Positions 29,273 through 38,846 of a stretch of DNA of 64,000 nt are shown here, in pieces; position 1 is the first letter of the stretch; each line of letters opens with the position of its first letter. A model generated the notes under the pieces. It was not told the origin of the DNA, made no database searches, and saw only the letters and a list, made by a program, of their open reading frames with translations. Source of the stretch: Halonatronum saccharophilum DSM 13868. Lineage in GTDB: Bacteria > Bacillota > Halanaerobiia > Halobacteroidales > Halobacteroidaceae. Where the stretch lies: positions 426,707 to 490,706 of the forward strand of contig NZ_KI912094.1 in NCBI RefSeq assembly GCF_000517025.1, read 5' to 3'. The position numbers and the translations under genes were made by a program.

Positions 29273-31597
29273 TTAATTGTTCAATTTTAAACTATTTACC
29301 CATCTTTCTAATGTGTTAACCTCTTCATCTTCTAATCCACCTTTAGCTAACTCTAACTGTAGATTGTTCCCTTTAACTGCACTTATTATTCCTAAGTAGA
29401 AATAAGGAAGGTTATAATCATAATTTTCATAGATTGAATCCTGATATTTAATTAATGATCTATTTAAATCTCCCATCTTACGATACTTATCACCCTTAAT
29501 TCTTCTTACCCTTCCTGGTACATAAATTTCTTCATAATCTGCCTTTATTCCTTCAATTTCATCAATTAATTTAATTAATTTTTCACCTTCATCCTTAGCA
29601 CCTAATTCAATTAGTAATTGAGCCTTATCTTGAGCTAATTCAAACTCATCAATTAACAAATAAGCTAAGGATAAATTATGAAGATTAATAGGAGTTATCT
29701 TTCTATCTAAAGCTAAAACAAAGTAAGAGATTGCTTTATCCAAATAGCCATCTTTTAAATTATATTCTCCTAATACACGATAAATATTACTTTGAGAATC
29801 TATTCTTAAAAGCTCCCCTAATTTATTGATCTTTTTTTGACTTCTCTCTTCAAAATAAATATTACCTAAACGACTATAAACCCTCTCTTTTTGATTATTG
29901 TCTAGAAGCCCTTCTTTTCTTAACGCTCTATGATATATATCGATAGAACTTCTAAGGTTATGCCTTCTAATAATTTCTCCAATTCTTAGATATAAATCAC
30001 CATCATAGCTACCCTCTAATATCTGATCAAACAATTCCAAACCTTCATCTAATTTATCTAAGATTAAATAAATCTCCCCTAATCTCATCTTTACATCTAT
30101 ATCTCCACTACTTCTTCTATTTATAGCCTTATACTCATCTAAGGCCAAAGTATATTTATTTTGCTTGAAATAAAATTCAGCTAATCTCTTATGATTCTCT
30201 AAAGAGTTATCTAAATAAAATACATAACGATACACCTCTTCAGCCTTATCCCTTCTACCTATACCTTCATAGAAACGGGCCAACTTAATATGTCCCCAAG
30301 TATCTGTAGGATCTAAATTAACGCCTTTATTATAAGCTTGAAGAGCCTTTAAATTCTCACCTTGTTCAAAGTAGGTATCTCCAAGATAAATAAAGTAATT
30401 ACTATTTTTAGGATCCAATTCAATTAACCTATTCATTGTTCTTCTAGCTCTATCTAACATATAATCATCTTGACCATCACTACCTAGGTTACTATAAACA
30501 AAGAATAACTTCTCTAAATATTTAGTGTTCCGCGGGTCTCTCTCCACTGCTCTTTCATAAGAACGACGGGCCTCACCTGTTCTTCTTAACTGCAAATTAA
30601 TCTCACCTTGTAAATAATATAAACTGGCCCTATTGTGATCTCTTTGTATAGCCATATTAACCTCTCTTAAAGCTTCTTCATAAAGACCTTGCATTCTATA
30701 AACTTCTGCCAATCTCTCTTGATATTGAGATCTATTATTTAAACTTATAGCTTCTCTTAAAACATCTACAGCCTTCTCTAGAGCACCTTCTTGTATATAA
30801 AGGTCACTTATCAACCAATAAAGTCTATGATTTTGTGGATCTTCTTCTATCTTGTTCTTTAGATCATCAATCTGATCTTGATAAGCTGCTTCAAAGCCTC
30901 TAGCAAAATCAAAATCTGTTAAGCCAATATTAATCTCCCAATTCTGATAAAAGACCTCCATAATCTTATTATCACGACCATCCCTTAAAACAATACGCCC
31001 AGGCAACCATATATTACTATCTTCATCATAATCTTTATAACCAATGCTAGCTATTTTCAAATTAGCTCCATTAAATATATCAATCTTAGAGATAGACATC
31101 CATTCCTTATCTACATATACTCTTTGAGTAGAGAACAAATTAGATAACTGTATTAAGTAGACCTCTCTACCCTCAAATAAAACTTCACCTAATAGCTCTA
31201 TATCATATAAGTTATATAAATTATACAATGGTTGACTATAATCTAACTGCCCCTCTAATGGTAATGTACTCTTTAAAAATCCATAATCAGGTGGCAAGTA
31301 TATCCATGGTATTGAATTTAATAATCTAGCTTCCTTTCCTATTAAATCTTTACTCTCGCCAACATTTCTACTCATTGATTGTCTTCTACTATTCATAACT
31401 TGGGTACGATAATCTATTGTCTCATCCTCTAAATAAACTCTAGCCCTTATATCACCTCTAAAATCCTCAACCCTATTAAGTTCACTCACAACCTGATTTA
31501 ATATAATCTCTGCTGAAATATCCTCTGCCTCAACACGAGTTGGTAATAACAATAATGTTAATAAAAATAAAGTCAATATATGATATCTAAACTTCAA
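29273..31597 (-). CDS. Secreted TPR protein with a LolA/LolB-like N-terminal domain
   Basis: A 774-residue exported protein. The signal peptide is about residues 1-24 (LTLFLLTLLLLPTRVEA, cleaved after VEA). Residues about 25-240 resemble outer-membrane lipoprotein-sorting proteins of the LolA/MucB type (VVSELNRVEDFRGDIRARV; DKEWMSISKID). From about 255 to the end there are many TPR units (for example NHRLYWLISDLYIQEGALEK and NTKYLEKLFFVYSNLG). It probably acts in the cell envelope, fitting a diderm cell. Start is TTG behind GGAGG. It lies upstream of the tsa operon, 22 bases away, so it may be its first gene. Confidence 0.8.
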   Translation of the reverse strand: MKFRYHILTLFLLTLLLLPTRVEAEDISAEIILNQVVSELNRVEDFRGDIRARVYLEDETIDYRTQVMNSRRQSMSRNVGESKDLIGKEARLLNSIPWIYLPPDYGFLKSTLPLEGQLDYSQPLYNLYNLYDIELLGEVLFEGREVYLIQLSNLFSTQRVYVDKEWMSISKIDIFNGANLKIASIGYKDYDEDSNIWLPGRIVLRDGRDNKIMEVFYQNWEINIGLTDFDFARGFEAAYQDQIDDLKNKIEEDPQNHRLYWLISDLYIQEGALEKAVDVLREAISLNNRSQYQERLAEVYRMQGLYEEALREVNMAIQRDHNRASLYYLQGEINLQLRRTGEARRSYERAVERDPRNTKYLEKLFFVYSNLGSDGQDDYMLDRARRTMNRLIELDPKNSNYFIYLGDTYFEQGENLKALQAYNKGVNLDPTDTWGHIKLARFYEGIGRRDKAEEVYRYVFYLDNSLENHKRLAEFYFKQNKYTLALDEYKAINRRSSGDIDVKMRLGEIYLILDKLDEGLELFDQILEGSYDGDLYLRIGEIIRRHNLRSSIDIYHRALRKEGLLDNNQKERVYSRLGNIYFEERSQKKINKLGELLRIDSQSNIYRVLGEYNLKDGYLDKAISYFVLALDRKITPINLHNLSLAYLLIDEFELAQDKAQLLIELGAKDEGEKLIKLIDEIEGIKADYEEIYVPGRVRRIKGDKYRKMGDLNRSLIKYQDSIYENYDYNLPYFYLGIISAVKGNNLQLELAKGGLEDEEVNTLERWVNSLKLNN

Positions 31598-31749
31598 TCT
31601 CTCCGCCTCCTATCTTAGCTAATAAATTTTTAGACTCAATTTTAAGTTTAATTTTTCTAATTGTCAATTACTAACTTACCCCTTATACTATACTGAGTAT
31701 ATTCTATAGAAAGGTCTCTAATCCTCTATTATATTAAAGATAATCAATT

Positions 31750-32916
31750 TTAATCTAATTGCCCTAAAACCAATGAGACAAAGAGACCTACACCAATCTT
31801 TAAAGCTCTTTCATCAAAGGTAAATTTAGGATGATGTCCAGGATAATAATCTCTTGAAGACTCACCTGCTCCTAACCTAAAAAAAACCCCCGGAACTTTC
31901 TTTAGATAATAAGCAAAATCCTCTGCTCCCATCGATGGCAAAGATAAGTACTTTAACCTATTAATTAATGGATTACTAACTATATCATCCTCAACCTCTT
32001 TTAATAAAGTGGTACTATTTAAAAGAACTGGATAACCAAAATTATAGTCTAGGCTATAATCAGCCCTTTGAGATAAAGTTACTCCCCTGACCAACTCTTC
32101 AATCCTTTTAGGAAGAGTTCTTCTGACCTCTGGATTAGTGGTCCTAACTGTTCCAGATATCTCAACCTTATCAGCAATTACATTTCTCTTATACCCCCCT
32201 TTAATCTTCCCTAAACTAATTACTACTCTACTATGAGGGTTAATCTGTCTACTGACTATCGTTTGCAATGAAGTTATTACTTGGCCTGCTACTACTATGG
32301 CATCAACCCCTTGATGAGAAGCTGAAGCATGACCACCCTTTCCTTTGATAAGGATATCTAACTCATCTGCTGCTGCCGATGCTTCCTTTGGTTGAACACC
32401 AATTACTCCTGTCTCTATACCTTCCTCAATATGTAAGCCAAATATTTTATCTACTCTTGGTTGTTCTAAAACGCCAGCATCAATTAAAGGCTTAGCTCCA
32501 CCTGGACCTTCTTCAGCAGGTTGAAAGATAAATTTAACCTTTCCTTTTAACAAATTTTTAAACTTTACTAATAACTTTGCAGTTATCAATAATATTGCTG
32601 TATGACCATCATGTCCACAGGCATGCATAACCCCTTCTATTTTCGATTTATATTCAAAATCTGTCTCCTCTACAATAGGTAAGGCATCTATGTCTGCCCT
32701 GAGAGCAATTGTTGGCCCTTCTCCACAATCTAAAAGCCCAATTACACCTGTATCACAAACCATATCAACCTCTAAACCTAAACCCTTTAAATAGTTAAAT
32801 ATCTTTTTTGAAGTCTTATATTCTGTAAAACCTAACTCAGGATATTGATGAATATCCCTTCTTAAAGATATAAGCTCTTCTTCTAAACAATCTAGATAAT
32901 CAAATATTTTTTTCAA
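31750..32916 (-). CDS. M20-family amidohydrolase (N-acyl amino acid or IAA-amidohydrolase type)
   Basis: A 388-residue metallohydrolase of peptidase family M20D. Metal and catalytic motifs are visible: ALRADIDALPI, HACGHDGHTA (double-His metal site), QPAEEGPGGAKPLI and the C-terminal SMGAEDFAYYL. It is expected to hydrolyse an amide bond in an N-acyl amino acid or small peptide. The substrate is not resolvable. Start is a TTG behind GGAAGTGA. It is not clearly in an operon. Confidence 0.87.
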   Translation of the reverse strand: MKKIFDYLDCLEEELISLRRDIHQYPELGFTEYKTSKKIFNYLKGLGLEVDMVCDTGVIGLLDCGEGPTIALRADIDALPIVEETDFEYKSKIEGVMHACGHDGHTAILLITAKLLVKFKNLLKGKVKFIFQPAEEGPGGAKPLIDAGVLEQPRVDKIFGLHIEEGIETGVIGVQPKEASAAADELDILIKGKGGHASASHQGVDAIVVAGQVITSLQTIVSRQINPHSRVVISLGKIKGGYKRNVIADKVEISGTVRTTNPEVRRTLPKRIEELVRGVTLSQRADYSLDYNFGYPVLLNSTTLLKEVEDDIVSNPLINRLKYLSLPSMGAEDFAYYLKKVPGVFFRLGAGESSRDYYPGHHPKFTFDERALKIGVGLFVSLVLGQLD

Positions 32917-32981
32917 ATTATCACTTCCTTAATCTCTATTTACTTATTATATATTAATTAAAAAAGTTAATGATAACAAAA

Positions 32982-33026
32982 AAATACTTTTAAGTTAGAG
33001 AAACTCCTCTCCAACCAAAAGTATTT
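32982..33026 (-). terminator. Terminator of the toxin-antitoxin operon
   Basis: AAATACTTTT and AAAAGTATTT flank a second GTT-GAG / CTC-AAC pair. On the minus strand it is followed by TTTTTGTTA. Confidence 0.75.
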
Positions 33027-33033
33027 AAAAAAA

Positions 33034-33393
33034 TTATAATTCAACCAGTCCTATACTGATCTCTAATGCCTTATTAACTTCTTGTACTACCTTATCACCG
33101 AGATGAGTTATATGACGCTTTAATCTTTTTTTATCTATAGTTCTAATCTGCTCTAAAAGTATCACTGAATCTCTATCTAGATTAGAGCCCTCTGCTTTAA
33201 TCTCTACGTGGGTAGGAAGCTTAGCTTTATCTATTTTAGAAGTAATAGCAGCTATAATAACGGTAGGACTGTACTTATTTCCAATATCATTTTGGATTAC
33301 AAGTACCGGTCTTATACCGCCTTGCTCCGAACCTACTACAGGATTCAGATCCGCATAGTATACATCACCTCGTTTAATCGTCAATTTAATCAC
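33034..33393 (-). CDS. mazF: MazF/PemK-type mRNA interferase toxin
   Basis: A 119-residue type II toxin close to Bacillus EndoA (NdoA). It starts [20 protein letters not shown] and has [20 protein letters not shown]. Conserved features are [20 protein letters not shown], the catalytic-region [13 protein letters not shown] and the GLVEL end. It cleaves mRNA at specific short sequences. The start overlaps the antitoxin stop by 8 bases. This pair is usually a core chromosomal module in Firmicutes. Confidence 0.94.
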   Translation of the reverse strand: MIKLTIKRGDVYYADLNPVVGSEQGGIRPVLVIQNDIGNKYSPTVIIAAITSKIDKAKLPTHVEIKAEGSNLDRDSVILLEQIRTIDKKRLKRHITHLGDKVVQEVNKALEISIGLVEL

Positions 33394-33661
33394 ACTCCGC
33401 TAACTGGGCCTCATAATTAAAAAAGGTCTTATTATCCATAATAAAACTCTCTGCAGCTAAACATAAATTAAGTCTAGCCATATCTAAATATCCTTCTCTC
33501 ATCTGATCCCTAAATTTGCTTGTTCTTAACTCCCTAACATAAACCTCCATAGCCTCACTAATGAACTTACTTCTGTCTTGATTATCATCTTTAATAAAGC
33601 CATCAATTTCTTGCAAAAGATTATTTGGCAAACTAATCATAACTTTCTTTAGATTAGCCAA
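33386..33661 (-). CDS. Ribbon-helix-helix antitoxin (EndoAI/MazE type)
   Basis: A 91-residue antitoxin. The RHH DNA-binding domain is [17 protein letters not shown] plus [13 protein letters not shown]. The toxin-binding C-terminus is [16 protein letters not shown], ending YEAQLAECD as in EndoAI. It binds MazF and represses its own operon. Start is TTG after GGGGGTG; an upstream TTG five codons earlier overlaps this ribosome site. Compare the solitary tail-like ORF at 33848. Confidence 0.9.
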   Translation of the reverse strand: MANLKKVMISLPNNLLQEIDGFIKDDNQDRSKFISEAMEVYVRELRTSKFRDQMREGYLDMARLNLCLAAESFIMDNKTFFNYEAQLAECD

Positions 33662-33810
33662 GAAAAACACCCCCAAGTTGTAGCTATAACTTACATTAAT
33701 ATATGTTATATAATTTATTGTGTGTATTATTATTAAATAGCAAATTATAACTTATAAAAAATAATCTATGCATTAGTCTTTACAATCTACTTTAGAATAT
33801 ACATCCTAAA

Positions 33811-33840
33811 TAGAATAAAAAGAGACGTATGTACGCCTCT
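33811..33840 (-). terminator. Terminator after the small tail-like ORF
   Basis: AGAGGCGT-ACAT-ACGTCTCT on the minus strand, with TTTTTATTC following. Confidence 0.7.
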
Positions 33841-33847
33841 GTGTATT

Positions 33848-34012
33848 CTAAAAATACTGATAAGCTTCTTTATCAGCCGGCAATCCTTCTTGGGCCAATT
33901 TTAAATTTAACGCTGCCATCTGTGAATAGCCTTCCTTTAACCTTCTTCTTAATTCCTTCTTATTCTCGACTTGGTTACTACTTTGTTTTTCGATCAATTG
34001 ACCTTGACCCAT
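33848..34012 (-). CDS. Small protein resembling the toxin-binding tail of the EndoAI antitoxin
   Basis: A 54-residue frame with a GGGGTGA ribosome site 7 bases before its ATG and its own terminator. The C-terminal half reads RLKEGYSQMAALNLKLAQEG, aligning with the antitoxin segment [19 protein letters not shown]. No RHH DNA-binding domain is present; the first 19 residues are polar and Gln/Lys-rich. It lies upstream of the antitoxin gene on the same strand as a separate transcript. It might bind MazF without DNA binding. Homology is my reading of a short match; function is inference. Confidence 0.65.
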   Translation of the reverse strand: MGQGQLIEKQSSNQVENKKELRRRLKEGYSQMAALNLKLAQEGLPADKEAYQYF

Positions 34013-34186
34013 AGTTTTTATCACCCCATATCAAGTTATAACTGGCTAAAGAACAGCTAAATTAATTATATATCATTTGAAGTAACTATGTCAATAGAGT
34101 TAGTCTTTTATTTAAGAATAATTCCTGGTAATTTACACCAACAATTAATGAACGTATTATACCTTAGCTGATTAGAAAAATTTCAC

Positions 34187-36427
34187 TTATAACTGATAAT
34201 AATAACCTCTATCTTTAACATAGTCGATTAACCTCTCATAAATCGGATGAGTAGAAACTGTTGATGAATCTCCAATTATAACTAGCTTTCTTTTAGCCCT
34301 ACTTAAAGATACATTCAATCTTCTTATATCTCTTAAAAACCCTATATTACCTTCTTTGTTACTTCTAACTAATGATAAGATAATAATTTCTTTCTCTCTA
34401 CCTTGGAAGGCATCTACAGTATTTACTTCAACCTTATCATATTTAAGTAATTTCTTAATCCTATCTACCTGATCCTTATAAGGTGTTATTATACCTAAAC
34501 TTTTTTGATCAATACCTGAGCTCAAAGAATGAACAGCTACCTCTAGAGTCAATTGGGCTTCTATTCTATTACTATAAGACTTAGAACCATCTTTTGATTC
34601 TTCTAAGGATCTCATTCCCACTGTATCAAAATATATTACACTCTCTTCTATTTTTATTGCTTCTTCTGCCGGAGATCTGCCTGATGAAAGGCTTAAATCA
34701 AAATCGTTTAAACTTATATCTTCTATTTCTTTGTTGACTAAGAGTTGGCCCTTATAAAACTCCTCACTTACAAAGTCCATAATATCCTTATTCATTCTAT
34801 ATTGGGTATTTAGTATAGCCTTAATCTTTACCCCATGAACCTTTAATAATCTTTCAAAGAGGGATAAAGATAAACCCTTCTCCTGAGCTTCTCTATTTAA
34901 TATTGTTGGCGGCAGTTGCTTATGGTCTCCTGCTAAGATAAACTTATTAGCTTTAACTAGTGGTATTAATACAGAAGGTTCAGTTGCTTGAGTCGCTTCA
35001 TCTACCAATAAAGTATCAAATTGTTTTTTAGCTAAAACTTCAGAACCTGCAGTTGAATTTGTAGTACAAACTACATCTGCCCTGTCAATTAGTGAATTAA
35101 CTGCTTCCTCTTCTAATCTATCAATATCTTTAAATAAGGAATCAATCTCATCTTGCAAGAAAAGCCATTGGCCCATCTCCTTGATTTTTTTAGGAGATAT
35201 GCCTCTACTACTTTTTCCTGCTTTAGCCAACTTCTTTATCTGTTCATTACTTAGACCCCTTCGCCAACGTCCACTAGGATGAACAAAAGACTTTTGTTCT
35301 TCAACCAACTTATAAGCTTTCTCTCTAAGTTTAATTGCTTCTTTATACTTTGGCTCTTTTTCAACCATATAATCTAATGTTTTACCCCTTAGCATTTCAC
35401 TTACTCGAATAGGATGTCCGATTCTAATTACCTTTATTCCCCTTTTTATCAACCTTTCTAAGAGATTATCAACAGCAGTGTTAGAGTCAGCTGTTGCCAA
35501 TACCTTCTCGCCCCTTTTTACTAATTGCTCTAAAACCTCAATAGATGTCATAGTCTTTCCTGTTCCTGGAGGGCCATGAATTAAGAAGAAATCCTTAGCA
35601 GCTAAAGAAGACCTTACTGCTTCTTTTTGAGATTTATTCAAATCCTTATTACTAAAATCTACTGAAGGAAGGGAGTTAAAACTAGCTTTATCAAACCCTA
35701 ACAACTTACTTCTTAACTCCTTTAACCTTCCTTTACCCCGCTTAAGGATAGAAAGTGCCTCTAGCATTCTTTGGAAGGTTATGTCATTTATATAAAGATC
35801 AAGCCTTAACCCCTTGCCTGATAAAAAATTAGGTGTTTTTTTATCAAAGGCTACTGTAATAGATCGTTTTGTCTTCTCTACTACAGTTCCCGTAGGATTA
35901 GACTTTCTTAATGGATCTCCTTTACTTAGTAAAACAAGATCTCCTATATCTATACTATGATCTGGTAATGCCTCCCCTCTACGTTGTCTAATAAATTTAA
36001 ATATAACTTTAGCTCCAAAGGCCTCCCCTTGATCTCTTCCACGCAAATGCAAGAGGGCTCTTCCCTTCTTTTCCCTTTGATAACCACTTAACCTCTTGAT
36101 TTCTAATTCATGTCGCTTGATTTCTTCTTCTCTCTCTAACTGAACCAAAGCTATATACTTGTCTATATACTTTTCTACTTCCCCTCTATCTTTTTTCTCT
36201 TCATCCTTCTTTCTAATCTCAACAGTAATTCCACTTATCTGATTGCCGTCCATAACATTAAGTACTTCATCTGCAACCTCTTCTTCTACCTCTACAATAG
36301 CAAAACTTCCTTTAAGATCTATCTTTCCAATCATTCTGCCATCAATCTTTGCTTCATTAGTAAAAGCTCCTACTATATCCCCTGGGCCAACCCTTTTAGA
36401 AAGACCCTCTACAATTAATTTAATCAT
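34187..36427 (-). CDS. UPF1/IGHMBP2-type SF1 helicase with an N-terminal DbpA-like RNA-binding domain
   Basis: A 746-residue superfamily 1B helicase. Residues about 1-75 look like the RRM-like DbpA/CsdA RNA-binding domain (GDIVGAFTNEAKIDGRMIGK ... FAIVEVEEEVADEVL). The helicase core has Walker A HGPPGTGKTMTS, Walker B LLVDEATQATEPS, motif III LAGDHKQLPPTI and motif VI SLSRAKRKLVIIGD. The DbpA domain binds 23S rRNA hairpins in DEAD-box proteins, so this helicase probably acts on rRNA or RNA-DNA hybrids; that is inference. The ATG follows AAGGAG. Monocistronic, it seems. Confidence 0.85.
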   Translation of the reverse strand: MIKLIVEGLSKRVGPGDIVGAFTNEAKIDGRMIGKIDLKGSFAIVEVEEEVADEVLNVMDGNQISGITVEIRKKDEEKKDRGEVEKYIDKYIALVQLEREEEIKRHELEIKRLSGYQREKKGRALLHLRGRDQGEAFGAKVIFKFIRQRRGEALPDHSIDIGDLVLLSKGDPLRKSNPTGTVVEKTKRSITVAFDKKTPNFLSGKGLRLDLYINDITFQRMLEALSILKRGKGRLKELRSKLLGFDKASFNSLPSVDFSNKDLNKSQKEAVRSSLAAKDFFLIHGPPGTGKTMTSIEVLEQLVKRGEKVLATADSNTAVDNLLERLIKRGIKVIRIGHPIRVSEMLRGKTLDYMVEKEPKYKEAIKLREKAYKLVEEQKSFVHPSGRWRRGLSNEQIKKLAKAGKSSRGISPKKIKEMGQWLFLQDEIDSLFKDIDRLEEEAVNSLIDRADVVCTTNSTAGSEVLAKKQFDTLLVDEATQATEPSVLIPLVKANKFILAGDHKQLPPTILNREAQEKGLSLSLFERLLKVHGVKIKAILNTQYRMNKDIMDFVSEEFYKGQLLVNKEIEDISLNDFDLSLSSGRSPAEEAIKIEESVIYFDTVGMRSLEESKDGSKSYSNRIEAQLTLEVAVHSLSSGIDQKSLGIITPYKDQVDRIKKLLKYDKVEVNTVDAFQGREKEIIILSLVRSNKEGNIGFLRDIRRLNVSLSRAKRKLVIIGDSSTVSTHPIYERLIDYVKDRGYYYQL

Positions 36428-36440
36428 ATTAACAACTCCT

Positions 36441-36512
36441 TATTTATAGCTTTCAGCTAGTAGCACGATCGTGCCACTAGTAATGGGTAATGAGTGAAGA
36501 GTAATCAGCTTG
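36441..36512. repeat. Truncated class A dispersed repeat
   Basis: TAGCACGATCGTGCCACTAG then TAATGGGTAATGAGTGAAGA, matching the left end of the copies at 441 and 16866, cut off before the core. The first part (AGCACGATCGTGC) is a perfect small palindrome. Confidence 0.6.
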
Positions 36513-36518
36513 AATATA

Positions 36519-36548
36519 AAAATCACACCCTAAATAGGGTGTGATTTT
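36519..36548 (-). terminator. Terminator after the CBS gene
   Basis: AAAATCACACCC-TAAATA-GGGTGTGATTTT; bidirectional symmetry. Confidence 0.7.
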
Positions 36549-36609
36549 GTATTGAAAATTATAACAAAAAGGATTATTTAAGTCAAAACACTCAGATGAA
36601 CTAATAACT

Positions 36610-37059
36610 TTACAACTTTTCACTCATGTATTTAACTATATCCCCTCTACTAACAATCCCTATTACCTTATCATCTTCTACAACAGGTACCCGGTTTACT
36701 CCCTCTTCAGTTAGGACTGTTGCAACATCCTCTACACTGGCCTTAGGGCCAACACTCAAGACATCTTCTGTCATTATATCTCCAACTTTAACGCCTATCA
36801 TCTTTTTAAAATCCTTCTCGAACTTTTCGTAGCTTTCTAGATAAAAGATACTATCTAAGAAGTAAACATAATTGGGAAAACGTAATTTCTTATCCCTTAC
36901 AATTAGATCACCCTCACTTACTATCCCAACCAACTTATCACCTTCAAGAACAGGTACACCACTGATTTTATTATCAGCTAATACCTTAGCCACCTCTTTA
37001 ACAGTCATATCAGGAGTTACTGTAATCACATCTTTGGTCATAATCTCTCTTACCATCAT
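36610..37059 (-). CDS. Tandem CBS-domain protein
   Basis: A 149-residue protein made of two CBS domains (about 1-60 and 85-149). The paired motifs are VREIMTKDVITVTPDMTVKE and VGDIMTEDVLSVGPKASVED, each ending GIVSEGDLI or GIVSRGDIV. Such pairs bind adenine nucleotides or c-di-AMP-like ligands as energy or signal sensors. No effector domain is attached. It lies in a single-gene unit with a terminator. Confidence 0.9.
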   Translation of the reverse strand: MMVREIMTKDVITVTPDMTVKEVAKVLADNKISGVPVLEGDKLVGIVSEGDLIVRDKKLRFPNYVYFLDSIFYLESYEKFEKDFKKMIGVKVGDIMTEDVLSVGPKASVEDVATVLTEEGVNRVPVVEDDKVIGIVSRGDIVKYMSEKL

Positions 37060-37153
37060 AATTGATCACTCCCCTTCTTTAGTAGTAAATAATATACAGT
37101 GTACACTTCTTTTATTAACTTCTTTCAAGATCTTAACTATCAATTGTCGACTA

Positions 37154-38701
37154 TCAATTGTCAATTGACTTTATCGCTTTTGGTAGATAACTTAGTAGAT
37201 CACTTGGAGTCAAGGAATACTCTGTCAACTCCTTAGATCCTAAATCTCCTGCTAAACCATGAAGGTAAGCAGCTACAATGCTAGCCTCTAGACTAGATAG
37301 TCCTTGCCCTATAAGTGAGGATATCATCCCAGTTAAAAGATCTCCACTTCCTCCAGTTGCCATCCCAGCATTACCAGTCGGATTTATATAAATATCTCCT
37401 TTTGGGGAAGCAATTATACTTCTAGCTCCCTTTAAAAGAAGTATTACTCCATATTCTTGAGCAAATTTCTTAGCTACATTTATTCGATCCTCTTCAACCT
37501 CTTGAATCGAAACCCCCAGCAATCTAGCTAACTCTCCAGGGTGAGGTGTAAGTACTGTATCCTGCTTTCTTTTCTTTAATAAATCTAAAGATAGGATTGC
37601 ATTCAATCCATCGGCATCTATTACTAAGGGTTTGTTAACCTTTTTAACTAAACCTTCAACTATATATCCTATCTCTTCTCCCTTGCCTATGCCCGGGCCA
37701 AAGGCCAAAAGATCCCTATCTAAGATCAAATCTTCTATCTCTTTTAGAGATTCACTAGTCAAGAAACCATCAGCACCTTCTGCTAAGGGATAGGTCATAA
37801 CCTCCGTTAACTTTACTTCTAAAATAGCATTTATTCCCCTTGGAACACCTAAGGTAATCAACCCACCACCCATCTTTAAAGCAGCCTGAGCCATCAAAGA
37901 TGCTGCTCCAGTCATTCCACTAGATCCTCCAACCATTAACAACCTTCCATAATCTCCTTTATGGGTGTTGGCCCTTCTTGGAGTTAAATACTTACTGACC
38001 ATAGCTTTATCAATTAAGTTAACCTTTAAATTCTTATTATTAATTGCCTCTTTTGGTATCCCTATATCTACTACTTTTAGCTCACCTACATAATCGGCAC
38101 CTGGATAAAGAATTAAGCCTATCTTAGCTAAGGCAAAAGTGATAGTTTTATGGGCTTTAACGGCACAACTTATAACTTTTCCTGTTGCTGCTTCCACTCC
38201 TGAAGGGATATCGATAGAGACTACCACAGCTCTACTCTCATTAACTAATTCTATCACCCTAGGGTAAAGTCCCCGCAAAGTACCTTCTATGCCTGTTCCT
38301 AAGAGCCCATCGACTATCAGATCAGCTTTAACTACCTCTTTTTTTAAGATAAATAGATCCTCTTTAGATTCAATATCTTTGACCAGGATTCCTAAATTAG
38401 TTAATATATCAAGGTTAACCTTAGCATCTCCAGAAACATCATCTTTACTTCCTATAAGAAAAGTCTTAACTTTAAAACCCCTCTCTTTTAAAATTCGACT
38501 TACTACAAATCCATCCCCACCATTATTACCTTTACCAGCTAAGACAACTACTTCTGAAGACTCTTTATCATCTAAATAGTCTATAACCTCTTTAGCTACC
38601 TCGATACCAGCTCTTTCCATCAAGACAGTTCCTCCTATACCAATTTCCTCTATAGTATAAGAATCTATCTCGCCCATCTGTTGGCCCGTTACCAACTTCA
38701 T
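37154..38701 (-). CDS. nnr: Bifunctional NAD(P)H-hydrate epimerase/dehydratase
   Basis: A 515-residue metabolite-repair enzyme. Residues about 1-215 are the YjeF_N epimerase (MERAGIEVAKEV, VVLAGKGNNGGDGFVVSRIL). Residues about 225-515 are the ADP-dependent ribokinase-like NAD(P)HX dehydratase, with LMVGGSSGMTGAASLMAQAA, DADGLNAI, LTPHPGELARLL and GNAGMATGGSGDLLTG. The chosen ATG follows GGGGGTGAT; an upstream GTG is part of that site. It lies downstream of acpS, the usual Firmicute neighbourhood. Confidence 0.95.
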   Translation of the reverse strand: MKLVTGQQMGEIDSYTIEEIGIGGTVLMERAGIEVAKEVIDYLDDKESSEVVVLAGKGNNGGDGFVVSRILKERGFKVKTFLIGSKDDVSGDAKVNLDILTNLGILVKDIESKEDLFILKKEVVKADLIVDGLLGTGIEGTLRGLYPRVIELVNESRAVVVSIDIPSGVEAATGKVISCAVKAHKTITFALAKIGLILYPGADYVGELKVVDIGIPKEAINNKNLKVNLIDKAMVSKYLTPRRANTHKGDYGRLLMVGGSSGMTGAASLMAQAALKMGGGLITLGVPRGINAILEVKLTEVMTYPLAEGADGFLTSESLKEIEDLILDRDLLAFGPGIGKGEEIGYIVEGLVKKVNKPLVIDADGLNAILSLDLLKKRKQDTVLTPHPGELARLLGVSIQEVEEDRINVAKKFAQEYGVILLLKGARSIIASPKGDIYINPTGNAGMATGGSGDLLTGMISSLIGQGLSSLEASIVAAYLHGLAGDLGSKELTEYSLTPSDLLSYLPKAIKSIDN

Positions 38702-38722
38702 CTCTATCACCCCCTTTACTAG

Positions 38723-38842
38723 TTAACAGTGGATAGTTGATAATTGATAGTTGAAGTTCTAATTCAAATTATAGTTGTTAATTAACAATTCTTAACTGCC
38801 CTTTATCTTTTAACTATCCACTATCAATTCTCAACTTTCAAT
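38723..38842. repeat. Class B hairpin repeat between acpS and nnr
   Basis: The arms are AGTGGATAGTTGATAATTGA and TAACTATCCACTATCAATTC. A smaller scrap of the same type (AACTATCAATTGTCGACTAT) lies at about 37135-37166, overlapping the nnr 3' end. Confidence 0.55.
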
Positions 38843-38846
38843 TGCT

